Positions 1-12,832 of a stretch of 64,000 nt of DNA are shown piece by piece. The stretch is taken from contig NC_014014.1 of NCBI RefSeq assembly GCF_000025845.1, positions 382,099 through 446,098 of the forward strand, in the 5' to 3' direction. The stretch's first letter is position 1. The number at the start of each line of letters is the position of its first letter. This stretch comes from Mycoplasma crocodyli MP145 (GTDB taxonomy: Bacteria > Bacillota_I > Bacilli_A > Mycoplasmatales > Metamycoplasmataceae). Below the pieces are notes generated by a model. The model did no database searches. It was not told the DNA's origin and saw nothing but the letters and a program-made list of their open reading frames with translations. A program made the position numbers and the translations under genes.

Positions 1-2
1 AA

Positions 3-869
3 TTTTTAGAAAATGTATCTAACTATAACATTTTTGCTAATTCAAATGCACAAGATCAAAAATTGTATGGTTTTAGAAATATTGTTGACATTAGAAGTTT
101 ATCTAATCAAAAAGTTTGAGTAGCAAAAGTACCTAATTGATTCAGTAAAGTTAAGGATGATGCTATTCATGATTATGAAAAAAATAGATTAGATCAAGTG
201 AATGGTTATGTATTGCTTATTAATGGTAAGGATGAAGCTGAAGCCAAAAAGAATCTTGAATTAAATTTAAAACAATTTGCAGCAAATGATCAATATGACT
301 TAATCAAAAAATTAAGTGGAGCAACACTTGAACAAAAAACCATTTCTTTTGCTAATTTAGGAAGAGTAGCAGGAAATGAGAGTAGTGTTCTTGATAATTA
401 TTTAAACATAACATTTTCAGATGGAACTAACTTTAATCTTTATCGTTCATTTGACGAAATTGAATTCGAATTTAGAAAAGGTTTCTTTTCACAATTAGAA
501 AATTCACATAACCTATTTGAAGCAGGTGAATATACAAAAGAAATGCTTCATAAAGAAATTACAAGATTAAGAACTGTATCTAAAGATTTAACACAACAAT
601 TAAATAATTTTCAAGAGGACTTTACTGACCTTGAACCAGATTATCAAAAAACAGTTAAAGAAATAAATGCAAGTATTGCTCAAAAAGAAGCTGAGTTAGT
701 TGAACTTAATAAAAATGCTACTGAAAATGCAGCTAAAATAGCAAAAGTAAATGAAGAAATAACTGCATTAAAAGCAGATCTAATTGATGAAGAAAAATTT
801 TTAAATAAAAACAAAGAATCACTAACTAAAAAATTAATGATTATAAAAAATCAATTAAACTTTAAATAA
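3..869 (+). CDS. 5' part (in window) of a giant secreted protein, cut by a frameshift
   Basis: The reading frame is already open at the left edge, so the true start and any signal peptide lie outside the window. The product is a mixed domain (about the first 165 visible residues, containing runs such as NGYVLLINGKDEAE) followed by a coiled-coil region rich in Lys, Glu and Leu. It ends at a genuine TAA. The next frame opens at 859 and continues the same coiled-coil composition (about LNNTLETYQ) with no start signal. The two pieces are therefore best read as one gene broken by a one-base indel near 859-869. TGA codons here sit at tryptophan positions. The function of this part is unknown; its partner piece carries a zinc-protease motif. 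Confidence 0.8.
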
Positions 870-3800
870 CACTCTTGAAACTTATCAAGTAACTTTTGAT
901 AATCTTTTAGATACAACTAAACTAACAACACCTAATGAGTTCAAAAACATATTTAATAAACGTTATATTGCAGCAAGAGATATTCAAGGAGTTTTCTTTA
1001 ATGTATTCAAAGATTTAAATCTTCCTTCACCTTTAAAAGATGATGATATTTTACTTGATGATTTAATAATTTTTAATAATGACTTAGCTTATTTACCAAA
1101 TCAAATTATTACAAATAATATCCTTAAGAATTTAGCACAAGAATCATTTTCAAATTGAAGAGATTTCTATAACATTCAAGGTTTCTTATCTAAAAACAAA
1201 AGACTTGATGAATCTGAAAAAACATTTTTTGCTTACTCAAGTCACTTTAGTTCATTAGCTGATGAATTTAACAAGAAAAATCCTAATGCACTTGTTAAAA
1301 ACGAATATTCAAAACTTCTTAAAGAATTTAATAATTGAAGAGAAACTGTTGAAGAAAAAAATAATGTTGTCGAAGAAATTAAAACAACCCAAAATTTAAT
1401 TTTTGAATTATTTAAAAACTCATTCCACACTATCTCTGAAGCTTCAGGAAGACCTGAAGTTGTAGAAGGAATCAACTATATAAGCAACTTTATTCTAGCT
1501 GGTTCAAAAACAAATAAATCACCATTATATATGGATAAAGATTTTGAAAAATTTGTTGAAAGTAATTTTGATAATTTAACTTCATACTTTAATAAAATTA
1601 AGGAAAAATGAATACCATTTTATTCTGCTGCTCAAACTTTTTTAACTGCTCACAAGGCAGAAATGGATGAAGCTGAAAAATGAATTAAAGCATTAACAAC
1701 AATTGAAACAATTTTTGCTAACGATCCAAATGCTTCGGCAAATGATCTACTTGTTAAAAGAAGAGATTCGCTTAAAAAACAAGTTGATGATGCCAGAACA
1801 AAGTGAGAAGCAAGAAAAAATGATGCTGGATATGTTTATTTTGGTGAATGAAAGCAAGTAGGAGATTTCAATAAAAATATTGATACCTTAATTTCACTTG
1901 CTCAAAAATATTCGAAGCAAAAAACAAACTTTTTAGCATATAGTAAAGAAAAAAGAACTAGTGAATATCAATCAAAATTTATTCAATTTAAATTGCAATA
2001 TATTATTGATATGATAAATCCTCAAGATTCGAAAATGGTTGAACTTTACAATAAATATTTAAAAACTTTTATTGATCATTTACCAACATTACAAACTAAT
2101 ATTAATACCGATGAAAACACAAGATTAAAATGAGCGGAAGCAAAGCAAAAATTGATCAATTATCAAATTGAAAATGAAGATAAATTAGAAGACGCAGCCG
2201 TAAAAGAAGAAATAACTAAACAAGAAGCAGATATTGAAAAATTATATAATGAATTTTCAAAATTAAGTAACGAAATACTCTACAATACAGCTTCGTTAGG
2301 CGATAAAAACCTTTCAAAAGGAAAAGGTCCGTTGGTTGAGTTAATTAATCAAATGCTTGCTAGAAATTCTCAAATATTATCAGAAAACAAAAACATAAAA
2401 GAAGTCGATGAAGTTAAATACTCATTAAATGATAAAAATGGAAAAATAAAGAAATTGATTAAGGCACTAGAAGAAAAAGAAGCTTCATCAGGGTTTACAA
2501 CTTCTCTTGAAGAATTGGATACTTTAGTTACTCAATATAATGAAAAATCTGAAGAATATAAAAATCTTCAAGAAGATATCATAGTTAATAAAGCTAAAAT
2601 TATTGAATACAATGATGCAATTTTACAACTTGAAAAATTACCAGATACTAGTGATATAAAAACCAAATATTTAAAACTATATAAAGATAACTTAGAATAC
2701 TTTATCAAGAATATTGATATAGCTTATATTCAAAAAGCAAATAATGCTATTAAAGAAATGAATAAAGTTAAAGATTCTGTAAAAGCTAAAGCTGAAATTG
2801 TTAAAGAAAACTTTAAAAAAGCTAACGCAGAAAGAAAAGCCTTAAGTGATGAATTAAACTTGCTAACTCAAAAGTTTACAAAATTAAGTTTCAGTGGTAT
2901 TGAAAATGAAGAAAAACTTGATAAAAAAATAGATGAAATGATTTCATCATTAGATGTAAGTTTATTCAATCTTTCAAAGGCTGAATTACTACCGAATACA
3001 ATAAATTCTCAATTAATTAGTGCTGCTGAAAAAGCTTCACTAAAAGATAAATTTGAAGAATCAATTCCCGGATTAAATGCGGCAACATTACAATACTTTA
3101 GAAGCATAAGAAATGATTCGAATGTTAAAAAACTTATAAATGAAGAAAAGTTTTATGCTGAATTATTAATTGAACCATTGAAATTAGCCGGTGAATATAT
3201 AAATGCAATTGAAATAAAACCATTGGTTACTAAAAAGGATGCTCTTGAACAAGAAATAAGCGATTTAGATCCTGCCGATCCTGATTACGATGCCAAAAAA
3301 GCTAAATTAGACCAAGAAATTAAAAAACTTGAAGATCAAATAGCCCCTTTACAAACAAAAGTTGAAGAGTTAACAACTAAAACTGAAGAACTTGAACAAG
3401 AAGTGAATGATTTTCTAGATTCATTAAACGATGATGATAAAGAATCTAGAAGACTAAGTGATGAAGTTGTAGAAGAATCGCGTGAAAACTTTAAAGATAA
3501 ACTTTCTGACCTTGAAGATTATTTATCTAGATATGGAACATATGTTAATTTATTAAAATCTAGTGTTGCGCTAGAAAATAATTTAAATGATGCAAGAATA
3601 GTTGCTTTAAACAAAGCAATTGAACTAAGATATCAAGTCGCTAAAACCCAAATCTTAAGAAATGTTAAAGAAAACATAATAAAAGATTCTAAAGAACTTG
3701 GTGTTGAATTAAATAAAAATAGTGATTTAATTGTTGCTAAAACAAAGATTCAAATGCGTGAGTTATTATTAAAAGAAAAAATTATTAATGCTAACACTAC

Positions 3801-6800
3801 AGAAGAAGAAATTGAAAAACTAATTCATTCTGTAAATATTGATAATATCGATAAAGTTGGAAATAAATTAGTTATTACATTAAGAGAATTAGCTTCGGGA
3901 CATCAAAGAGTAAAATACTATAGTCAAAAATTCAATGATATATTTATGAAATTCAATGTTAAAGCAGATGCAAATGCAGAAGTTATTGCAAATATTGATA
4001 ACTTCTTAAATGTTGTAGGATATAAAAAAGTTTTAAATCCTAGAATGATAAGAGAAGAAGGTGATATAGTTGATCCAATTAGTGGTAAAACATTAAAAGG
4101 TTATTCAATTTATACTGATGGATATCAAAATCTTATTGATGATTTATTAACTAAGGTTCCTCAATCAGCTCAATGACTTGAAGGAGAATATTTAGATAAG
4201 ACTGTTGATCCTGAAACTGGATTATTCAAATATGAAATTAAAAAAGGAAAACATTTAGGATTTAGTAAAGACCATAGAATTGGTTTATGAGCTGTCTTAA
4301 AAGCAACCGATCCTAATTTTAAAGGTATTTCAATCGACTTTCTTAAATTTGTTGCAGCACATGAATATGGACACCACATGACGCTTAATGGAGCAAAAAA
4401 CTTAGGTGATAAAGCAGAAGGAAATAAATCAATTTTTGTTTCTGCTCTAACACCTGGAGCTACTCCTGGAATTTCAAATTACTACAATAGAGAAGCCTTA
4501 TCACTTTATTTGGATGCCAGAACTCACTTAAAATTAAATACAAGAACTTATTTAAATGGTAAATTTGTACTTAAAGAGGATGGTGAATATCCAGTATTCA
4601 TGTTCCCTAAAGTGGTTGTTAAAGATGGTAAAGAAACAATTGAATATGTTGAAGAAAAAGAAGAAGATATTTGAGGTGCGAAACTTTCAGATCCTTCTAT
4701 TGATAATGCGATTAAGAATTCTGCAAGAAGATTTATTCAAGATTTTGAAGGTATGAAAAAAGCTCTTGAAGAACGTAAAAAAGAATTGAATCTAAAAGGG
4801 AAAAATAAGGATAAAATTTCAATTTTCGACTTATGACTTCCTAATGCTATGGATACATACTCGGGAACACTTAATCCAACAGTTGAAGGTATAGCCAAAT
4901 ACTTAATTTTCGACAAAACTGAAAACAAATATAAATTCCTACCCGGTTCATTATCGATGCTTGAAGGTGTCTTAAAAGACGGTATGGGAAATCCTATAAA
5001 ATTCGATACTGTTAATGGTGAAATTTTACCTGTTATAGCAGATTATGAATATAAAGATTCAAGAAATGATAAGGTGCTTATTATTAAAAAAGTGCATGTA
5101 TACAATGAAGATGGCACACCTATTATAAGTGCTCCATTAAATGTAAACTTATTTAGCAAAGAGCTTGAAAAAGAAGGATACGGACCTAAATCAGCTGAAT
5201 ATATAAAAGCACGTTTAGATGAAGTTGTTGAAAATATTAAATCACTTGTTGTTAAGAAATTTACAGTTAATGGTTGAGACAATAGTGCTACTAACTTATC
5301 ACTTGATTCTTCACTTAATATTGACTATCCAGAAATTTACACTGAACTGCAAGTAAATCCAGATGAATATAAATCAGCTAAACGTTGATATAAAGAATAT
5401 GTCGGTGGTAGAAGTTTTGCTAATGGTTCAAGCACTCCAGAATATCAAAAAAATCCACTACAATATTATGTTAACGGACTACCAGTGGGACCCGACTTAA
5501 GATCAAGAATTAACCACGATAATTTCTTTGCTAATGTATCACCTAGCACAATTGAATTTCTTAAAAAACGTTTAAGTTTTTCAAGTTTAGGAACAGCACT
5601 TTATATCACCACTTTCCTTGGTGGAAATAATGGGCTAAGATTTGCTACTGCTTCAGGAATTGAAACATGAATTGATGAAAAAACAAGATATTTACCAAAC
5701 ATTAATTTAAATGAAGCTTATGAAAGCAATTTGTTAGAAGAGGATTTATCTAAATATTTAGACGAACTTGGAATAAGAAAATCAATATCTTCTCTTCATA
5801 AGTTCGCAAGTAAATTTGTTGGGAATGACATTAACAAATCACTTTGATTAATAAATAATGCTGAAGGTAAAGCGGTTGGAAATAACAATGATTCCGGTGA
5901 AGTCTTAATGGATTATGCTTCAGCAAATCACATAAAACTTAATAGCACTCTATTATCAAATGATGTTGATAAAAGTTTATTCGATAGTTTCTATTATAAA
6001 GATGCTGAAAAATTATATGGTTCAGATATCATCTTTAAAGATATTCACAAATGATATGATTTTGTAAGTTTGGATTTATCTAAAGTAACTATAGATAAGG
6101 ATAATAAGAAAGTTAACTGAAATTTAGACTATGTACAAAGCAAATTTAATTTAAATAGATTTATTAGAAATTTAAAACAAGCAATGCATAAACCTAATGC
6201 ACTAACAGACAAGAGAAAAGAAGAAATAAATAATTTAATCAAAGCTGATAATATGCAAGATTTTGCTAATGAATTAATGACTAGATTTTCAAATTCTAAA
6301 CTAAACTTATTTACCAAATCATTTAGACTAAATGAAATAGAAGTTAATGAAAATCTTGCATGAATATTTGACAAAGATCTAGGGTATGGAAAATTTAAAA
6401 CACATAACTTCACTATATTTAATCCTAATAAAATTAAACATGAAGTTGGTGTTTCAAACTTAATTGAAGCAACCAAAAAATACGCTTCAGAAAATAATGT
6501 TTTAAGCGGAAACTTAACAATATTTGACTACTTAGTATTTAATCAAGCAATTACTGTTCAAACCGATCAAATGATTGCAGCATTATTAAATGGAAAATCA
6601 AGTTTGCTTCCATTAATAACAACATTTGTTAATGGGGTATTTAAAAAAGCTGTTCCTTCAAGTGATGCATTATCATATTTCGATGGTAAAAATGAAAGAA
6701 AATTCAATGAATTTTTCACTGACTATACATATAATTTCGCTGAAGTTATTAACCGTGATAACTTACAAATAACATATAGCCCATCAAATAGTGAATTCGG

Positions 6801-7818
6801 AAACATGCCTTCATATTTATCAAATATTAATGAAGCCACAACTGGTCTTGAATATGTTGTTGATGCAGAAAGCACTAAAAAATGAAAAGATCTTGTTATT
6901 AAATTTAATGACAATAAAGAACCTTTCTCATCGTTAAAAGGTGCAATAAATCTATATACAATTTCACTTAATAATGAAAAAAGAAATATTTCAAGAAATC
7001 TAGGAACAAGGTTTATTAATACTCCACTAAGCCATGAAGATGATTTTACTGACACACAAACATTTAATAATTCATATTTTGGTAAATTCCAAACTATAAA
7101 CAACGGATGATTTAAAGATAGATGATACCGTGAAATTTTAGACTTTACCTTATATGATGAATATGGTAAACCGGTTGTTGATCCTTCAATTAGAATAAAA
7201 GATTTAGAAGGAAATGTCGTAAAAACTCGTCCAACAGCTTATTGACAATACTACATTCAATCTCAAGGAGTTGGTTTAAGATCACTGAGTGGAATTTGAA
7301 GAGACAAAGATAAAGATGCTGTTGCATTTTACGGATATATCCCTTCACACCAAGCAACAAAAGCTAACTACTTAGCATTCAAAAATACAAAAACAGGAAA
7401 AATAGTTACTATTCCAATCAATAAAAACAATTCAAACAATATGTTTTACTACTTAGAACAAAAACTAGATAATGAAATAAAATCTAAGAAAGAAAAAGGT
7501 GTTAGACATTATCTTAAAGATGAAAAATACACTTGACACGATTCGAAAGGTAATGAAACAAAAGGGGTTGGATTTATTTCATATGCATCTGATTATGCTA
7601 TTTTATCAAAATATGCAAATGCAATTATGTTGCCAGGTAATGAATACGAAATGTATTTTGCAAAAGATAAAAGTGGAACTTTTGGTGCAGAAATATATTT
7701 AGGAAAAACTGAATCAGTATCTGAAAATGGAAAAACATTTTCTCAAGCACCTACTTCAGTTAGAAGTGAAAATGGAAAAATTATCTTGAAAGTTCAAGAT
7801 CAATTCAACATTTATTAG
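859..7818 (+). CDS. Giant surface/secreted protein with HEXXH zinc-metalloprotease motif, 3' part (PDxFFG-like)
   Basis: About 2,320 codons are open without TAA or TAG; TGA encodes Trp. The first ~1,100 residues are largely helical and coiled-coil. A compact domain follows with the motif HEYGHH at 4360-4377. This contains HEXXH, the zinc-binding signature of gluzincin-type metalloproteases, and NREALSLYLD about 40 residues later could supply the third ligand. The remaining ~1,100 residues are globular, Asn/Lys/Phe-rich and end in a beta-rich region. I believe it belongs to the very large mycoplasma family called PDxFFG, but that name is from memory and the start is not in the window. It ends 11 bases before oppA, so it is probably co-transcribed with the peptide importer and may supply peptides. 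Protease activity is inferred from the motif only. Confidence 0.7.
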
Positions 7819-7829
7819 AAAGGAGAATT

Positions 7830-10682
7830 ATGAAAAAATCAAAATTAATATTGCCACTATTAGCAGTTTCTGCTATAGCTGCTCCTGTGGTTTTAATTAC
7901 ATCTTGTAAAAACGAAACCACAAATACATATCAATCACGTAACTCTTCTTTTGTAGGAGATGAATATGATTTTGGACTTGCAACTGCTCCACTTAACTCA
8001 TTAAACTATATTAAGTATCAATCAGTAGCTAAAATATTACCTTCATTAGTAGAAGCTCCTTTAAAAAATGGACCAAATGAAGCACTTAAATCAATTTATA
8101 GATTACCAGAAATTCAAATGGGAATTTATGGCGGTGATGAAGATAGTTCAACAATTGATCAATTTATTCTAAATCATCCAAATCAACTAACTGAATCTAC
8201 AGGAAGATTTTATCCGCTTGATCAATTTGGTTCAACTACCGGTTCAATAACAGTAGATAGAACAAAAGTTCAACAAGTAGCCGCTATTAATACAAAAGGA
8301 AATAAAATCCTTTCAATGTCAATAGCACTTAATGATGGACTAAGTAAATGATCTAACGGAGATGATGTAATAGGTGATGACTATATTGACGCATTACACT
8401 ATATGATAGACTTTAACACTGGTTCACAACATCAAACTAATTTACTTCAAAAGAAGATAAAAGCTGTATCTAAAATGATTGAAGCACAACAAAACTACAT
8501 TAAAAAATTTAAAAAAGCATATCAAAATCCTTTTGCTTATCCTAATCTAGTTGATAACGGAAAAGGAATAATGGAATATGAAGTAGTTGAACCAACTCCT
8601 GAAGACTTAAAGAAAGGTCAATTTAGTTCACTTTGAAAAAGCCAAAGTCAAGGAGATGAAAAAGAAGTTGATGCAATTAGACAAGCTGCTTTAGAGTTTG
8701 GAATTTATTCAGGAAGACTTTATTATAATTACTCGAATAAAGAAATTTTAAGTTCAATTCCATTCTCACCAGACTTTAATTTTAACGATGAAGTAACTGA
8801 AATAATGTTGCCTAATCCTGAATATGATTTAGCACTTCACTCCGCTGAAGAATTGAGAAATATTCCAAAAAGAATTGCTAAAAAAATTAGAAAATTCACA
8901 TACACTGATCCAAAACAAGTCTGAAAAATTGAAGAACTTTTAAGTCAATCAAGAGAATTAAAAATAAGATTAGATCAAGAATTTAACAATCGTAAGAATG
9001 ATCCTCAATATATGGCATTAGATAAAAATATGCGTTTATCTCTACTAAATAAAGCAGAGTTCAACCCACATTTAATAGCAAAAGATTTTGATGATAAATC
9101 TTATGCACAAAGAATAGTTTTTGCTAGAAGTGAATTTGGAATTAGAGTTGAATATGATTCTTATGAGCCAACTTCACTAAATAATGCTTATAAAGATTTA
9201 CTTGAAACTATAATACCAGTTAACAGAAAATTTATTGAATCAATTGGTGGAATTAACAATTTTGGACTTGATTCTAAAAGTTTTTTAACTAATGGGCCAT
9301 TCACAATTGATCAATTAGTTTTAGGACCTCAGGGATACATAACACTTAAGAAAGATTTTAGATATTATTCATCAGATAGAACAATATCAAACAAAATAAG
9401 AATTTTCTTTAGTCAAGATCAAAACATCAACTCTGCTATGTATGATGATGGTTATATAGCGGCTACAAAAATTCCTGCAATTCAACAATTATCATATTGA
9501 GCAAATTTAAACTACCGTAAAAATATGAACAAGTCATCTGGGTTTGGAACAATAGCATTTGCATTTAATCTTGATAATCAAACAAATTCAAAAAGTTATT
9601 TAAATAACAATGACTTAAGAAACGCAATTTATTATGCGCTCAATAGGAATGACTTATTAAAAATTGTAGGTTGAAATACTTCTTATCCTGTTAATACATG
9701 AACGGCGTTTGGACAAGGATCTTCTAGTTTTGGAGACCCTGTAGAGTTAGGTTTTGACCATGATAATATGCTTACAAAAGTAGATGCTAATCATGCAATT
9801 CCAATCCAGAACTATTCGCATATTGACCACTTATCAAAAAACTATAAATTTGAACACGTTGATAGAACAGATTTAACTTATAATTTGGATATTGCTAAAA
9901 AATACCTAACATTATTCAAAAATGCAAATCCAAATCTTAAAAAAATCACCCTTAAATTTATTCATAATTCAACAGATGAGCAACAAAATGCTGGAATAGG
10001 ATTAAAGGATGCGCTTAATAAAGCCTTTAATGGATTCATTGATATTGAAATTAAAGGTTTACCTGAAAACGTTTATGAAGATGCAAGAACAAAAGGTCAA
10101 TTTGATATCATTTACAAAAACTTCGATACCTATGGAACAGATACATATTCATATGTTAGAGTCTTCTTAAAACCAGATGAAATTAATTCTGAGCAACAAA
10201 AAAATACAGGTTTCAGAAATAATCCAGCTGGTTCATGAACATATAAAAAATACTTTAGTGCTTTAGGAATTGAAATTGATAAAGACAAAATAAAATCAAC
10301 TAATAAAGCACTTGAAGAAGAAACAAGAACTAGATTAAGAATTGAAAAAAATATCTGAGATAAAATTGTTGAACTTTCATTCCAAAAAGAAAATGAAAGC
10401 TTAAATGAATATACAGAAAGATATTCATCATTCTTCTCTGCACAATTTACTGATAAAGAAAAAGAGCAAGAATTTACCGAAAAAGGAATAGTGGCTATCA
10501 TATCAGCTTTTGAAAAAATAGTAAGAGATGGTGCTCCTGTTATTCCGCTTATGGAAGTAGATACTTATTGAGAAATATCTAGAGTTGGTGGTGTTTCATC
10601 ATTATATTCATATTCATTACAATACGCATATGATGTTAATAAACCACCACTTAAAAACTTGCCGCAAAAAATAGAATTTTAG
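7830..10682 (+). CDS. oppA: OppA-like oligopeptide-binding lipoprotein
   Basis: This is the substrate-binding lipoprotein of the peptide ABC importer, exposed on the outer face of the membrane. The 950-residue product starts with KK and a hydrophobic stretch ending in the lipobox ITSC, with lipidated Cys26. The rest has features of family 5 extracellular solute-binding proteins, for example an AIYYALNRNDLL segment near 9630. It is longer than typical bacterial OppA (about 550 residues), as is common for mycoplasma OppA. The start is set by GAAAGGAG just upstream. It follows the giant protein by 11 bases and precedes oppB by 7, so one operon is likely. The bound ligand is inferred from the neighbouring oppBCDF. 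Confidence 0.85.
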
Positions 10683-10689
10683 GAGAAAC

Positions 10690-11817
10690 ATGCAAAAAGA
10701 AAATTTAAATTCAGAATTTAGCACTGACAAAAACGCTTCTCAACGTTTCTTCTATGTAAATTCTATTGATAAAAATGATAAAAATACTTTTAACATTGAC
10801 AAAGCAAAACAAAATCCAAGATATGTTGATTTTAACAACAGAATCAAAACTAAAAGAAAATGATATGCACCTATTGTTAATAGTCAATCAACTTTCGCAA
10901 AAGGATTTTTTGGTGGATTAAGAATGATCCTCGAGTTTCTTGTTGTAGCATGAATAGTTATAACAGTTACATTCTTCTTGATCAATTCAGTCCCTGGTTC
11001 AACAGCAATTAGTGCTGGTCTTGATGATGCTCAAAAAGCAGCAATAGAAGCGAAATACGGGCTTGACTTACCATTAATCCAAAGGTATGGAGTTTATTTA
11101 AGAAACATATTCCATGGAGATTTTGGAATTTCACTTTCAGTATTTCCTGGTTATAAAATAAACGACTTTATATGAGTAAGATTCTTAAAAAGTTTCTATG
11201 TTGGAATTTTTTCGGTAGTCCTTACTTTAGGAATAGGTATTCCATTAGGAGTTTATGTAGGAAGTAATCCAGATAAATTACCAGATCACATTGCAACGGT
11301 TTTCGTTTCAATGTTATCATCGATTCCATCATTAGTTTTTGCCTTATTACTCTTATTGATAGGTAGAGAAGTAGGTTTACCATACATTTTCGAAGATAGT
11401 AACTTATTAACTTACATTCTTCCTGGGTTAGCCTTAAGTTTAGGTTCAATAATTGTTTATATTAAATATATTAGAACAGAATTAAATAGAGAATTAAATT
11501 CTCAACATGCTAAATTCTGTTATCTAAAAGGTATGACTAAAAGAAGATTTGTTTGAAAACATGCTCTTAAACCTTCACTATTTCCAATTGCTACATTCTT
11601 CCCTGTCGTTATATTTGGAAGTTTTATAGGTTCAATGTTTGTTGAACAAATATTCTTTATTACTGGATCTGGAGGATTATTGCTTCAAGCGATAACTTCA
11701 AAAGATTACAACATAATACTATTTATGGTTACATTATTCTCATTAATAACCATATTATCATATACATTAAGAGATATTCTTTACGAGGTAATTGATCCTC
11801 GTGTAAGAAGAAAATAG
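10690..11817 (+). CDS. oppB: OppB oligopeptide ABC transporter permease
   Basis: This is the first membrane permease of the oligopeptide importer. The product has 375 residues. A charged cytoplasmic N-terminal stretch of about 75 residues precedes the first membrane helix (FLVVAWIVITVTFFLINSVP). Several more helices follow, and the transporter coupling-loop region (KGMTKRRFVWKHALKPSL) binds the ATPases. It ends in a typical DPRVRRK tail. AGGAG lies just before the ATG. The N-terminal stretch is longer than in Escherichia coli OppB, which starts almost at the first helix. It sits between oppA and oppC with gaps of 7 and 11 bases. Confidence 0.93.
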
Positions 11818-11828
11818 AAAGGAGCATT

Positions 11829-12824
11829 ATGTCATTTAAAGATTATGCTAAAAACAAAAAAGATCGTCAAGAATCTAAAAACAATAATTTTGATTACGAC
11901 CTAGCTCCTAATAAATTTATTCAACCACTTAATTATAAAAAATGAGAAATAATCGGTAACATTCTAGAATTCCGTGAAACTTCATATATGAAAGATCATC
12001 AGAAACCATGAAAAGAATTTTTCTATAGATACAGTCGAAATAAAGGAGGAATTTTTGGATTTGTGGCTTTATTCACACTTCTTTTATGTGCATTTATAAT
12101 TCCATTTTTCACAAAAGATCCTTATTCACTTGACCCTCAAAATCCTTACAAAACATTCTTTACTGATAGTCATATATTTGGAACTGATCAATTAGGAAGA
12201 GACTTGTGATCGAGGTTATGACATGGATTAAGATATTCAATTACTTTAGCGGTAGTAGCTACTTTAATTCAAGTTACAATTGGACTTATTGTAGGTATTA
12301 TGATGGGGCACTTCCCAAAATTCGATAAAGTAATGACCTTCATTATTAAAGTAATTTCAAACGTTCCTTCAATTATTGTTCTTATAGTAATTACTATTGT
12401 TCTTAATCCCACATTTTGAGTTATTGTATTTGCTTTAACTTTTACCAGTTGAACAGGTATAGCAAACCAAATGCGTTCACAAGTTCTTAGGGCAAAAAAC
12501 TATGAATGAGTTGCTGCTTCTAAAATTTTAGGAACTCCAACATACAAAGTTCTATTAAACTACTTACCAGTTGTTATTCCACTTCTTGTAACGGAAATTG
12601 TTTTCCATATTCCTGGTGTTATTCTTTCAGAAACTTCACTTGCTTTTATTGGATTATCAATTCCAAATACACCTACCCTTGGTAACTTAATTACTGATGG
12701 TTCAAAAATATTTACTACATTTCCACGTTATGTGTTGATACCTTCGTTCTTATTAATAATTGTAACTACATCAATTCAACTTATGTCATCAGCTATTCAA
12801 GATAGTTTATTGAGACAAAGATAG
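11829..12824 (+). CDS. oppC: OppC oligopeptide ABC transporter permease
   Basis: This is the second permease of the peptide importer, 331 residues. A soluble N-terminal segment of about 70 residues leads into a first helix (GFVALFTLLLCAFIIPFF). The OppC hallmark HIFGTDQLGRDLWSRL follows near residue 120. Further helices surround an EWVAASKILG coupling loop, and the end is IQDSLLRQR. Many TGA-Trp codons fragment the gene if read with the standard code. A GAAAGGAG ribosome site sits upstream, and oppD begins 8 bases downstream. The complex would be OppA-OppB-OppC-OppD-OppF in the cytoplasmic membrane. Confidence 0.93.
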
Positions 12825-12832
12825 GATAAAAT

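Noticed and set aside
4170-4379. Minus-strand frame across the HEXXH region
   Set aside because: The + strand carries the conserved zinc motif in a long frame; the minus frame has no start signal or recognisable sequence.
11829-12824. oppC region looking gene-poor or broken
   Set aside because: The apparent breaks are all TGA codons at Trp positions; read with TGA = Trp it is an intact permease.
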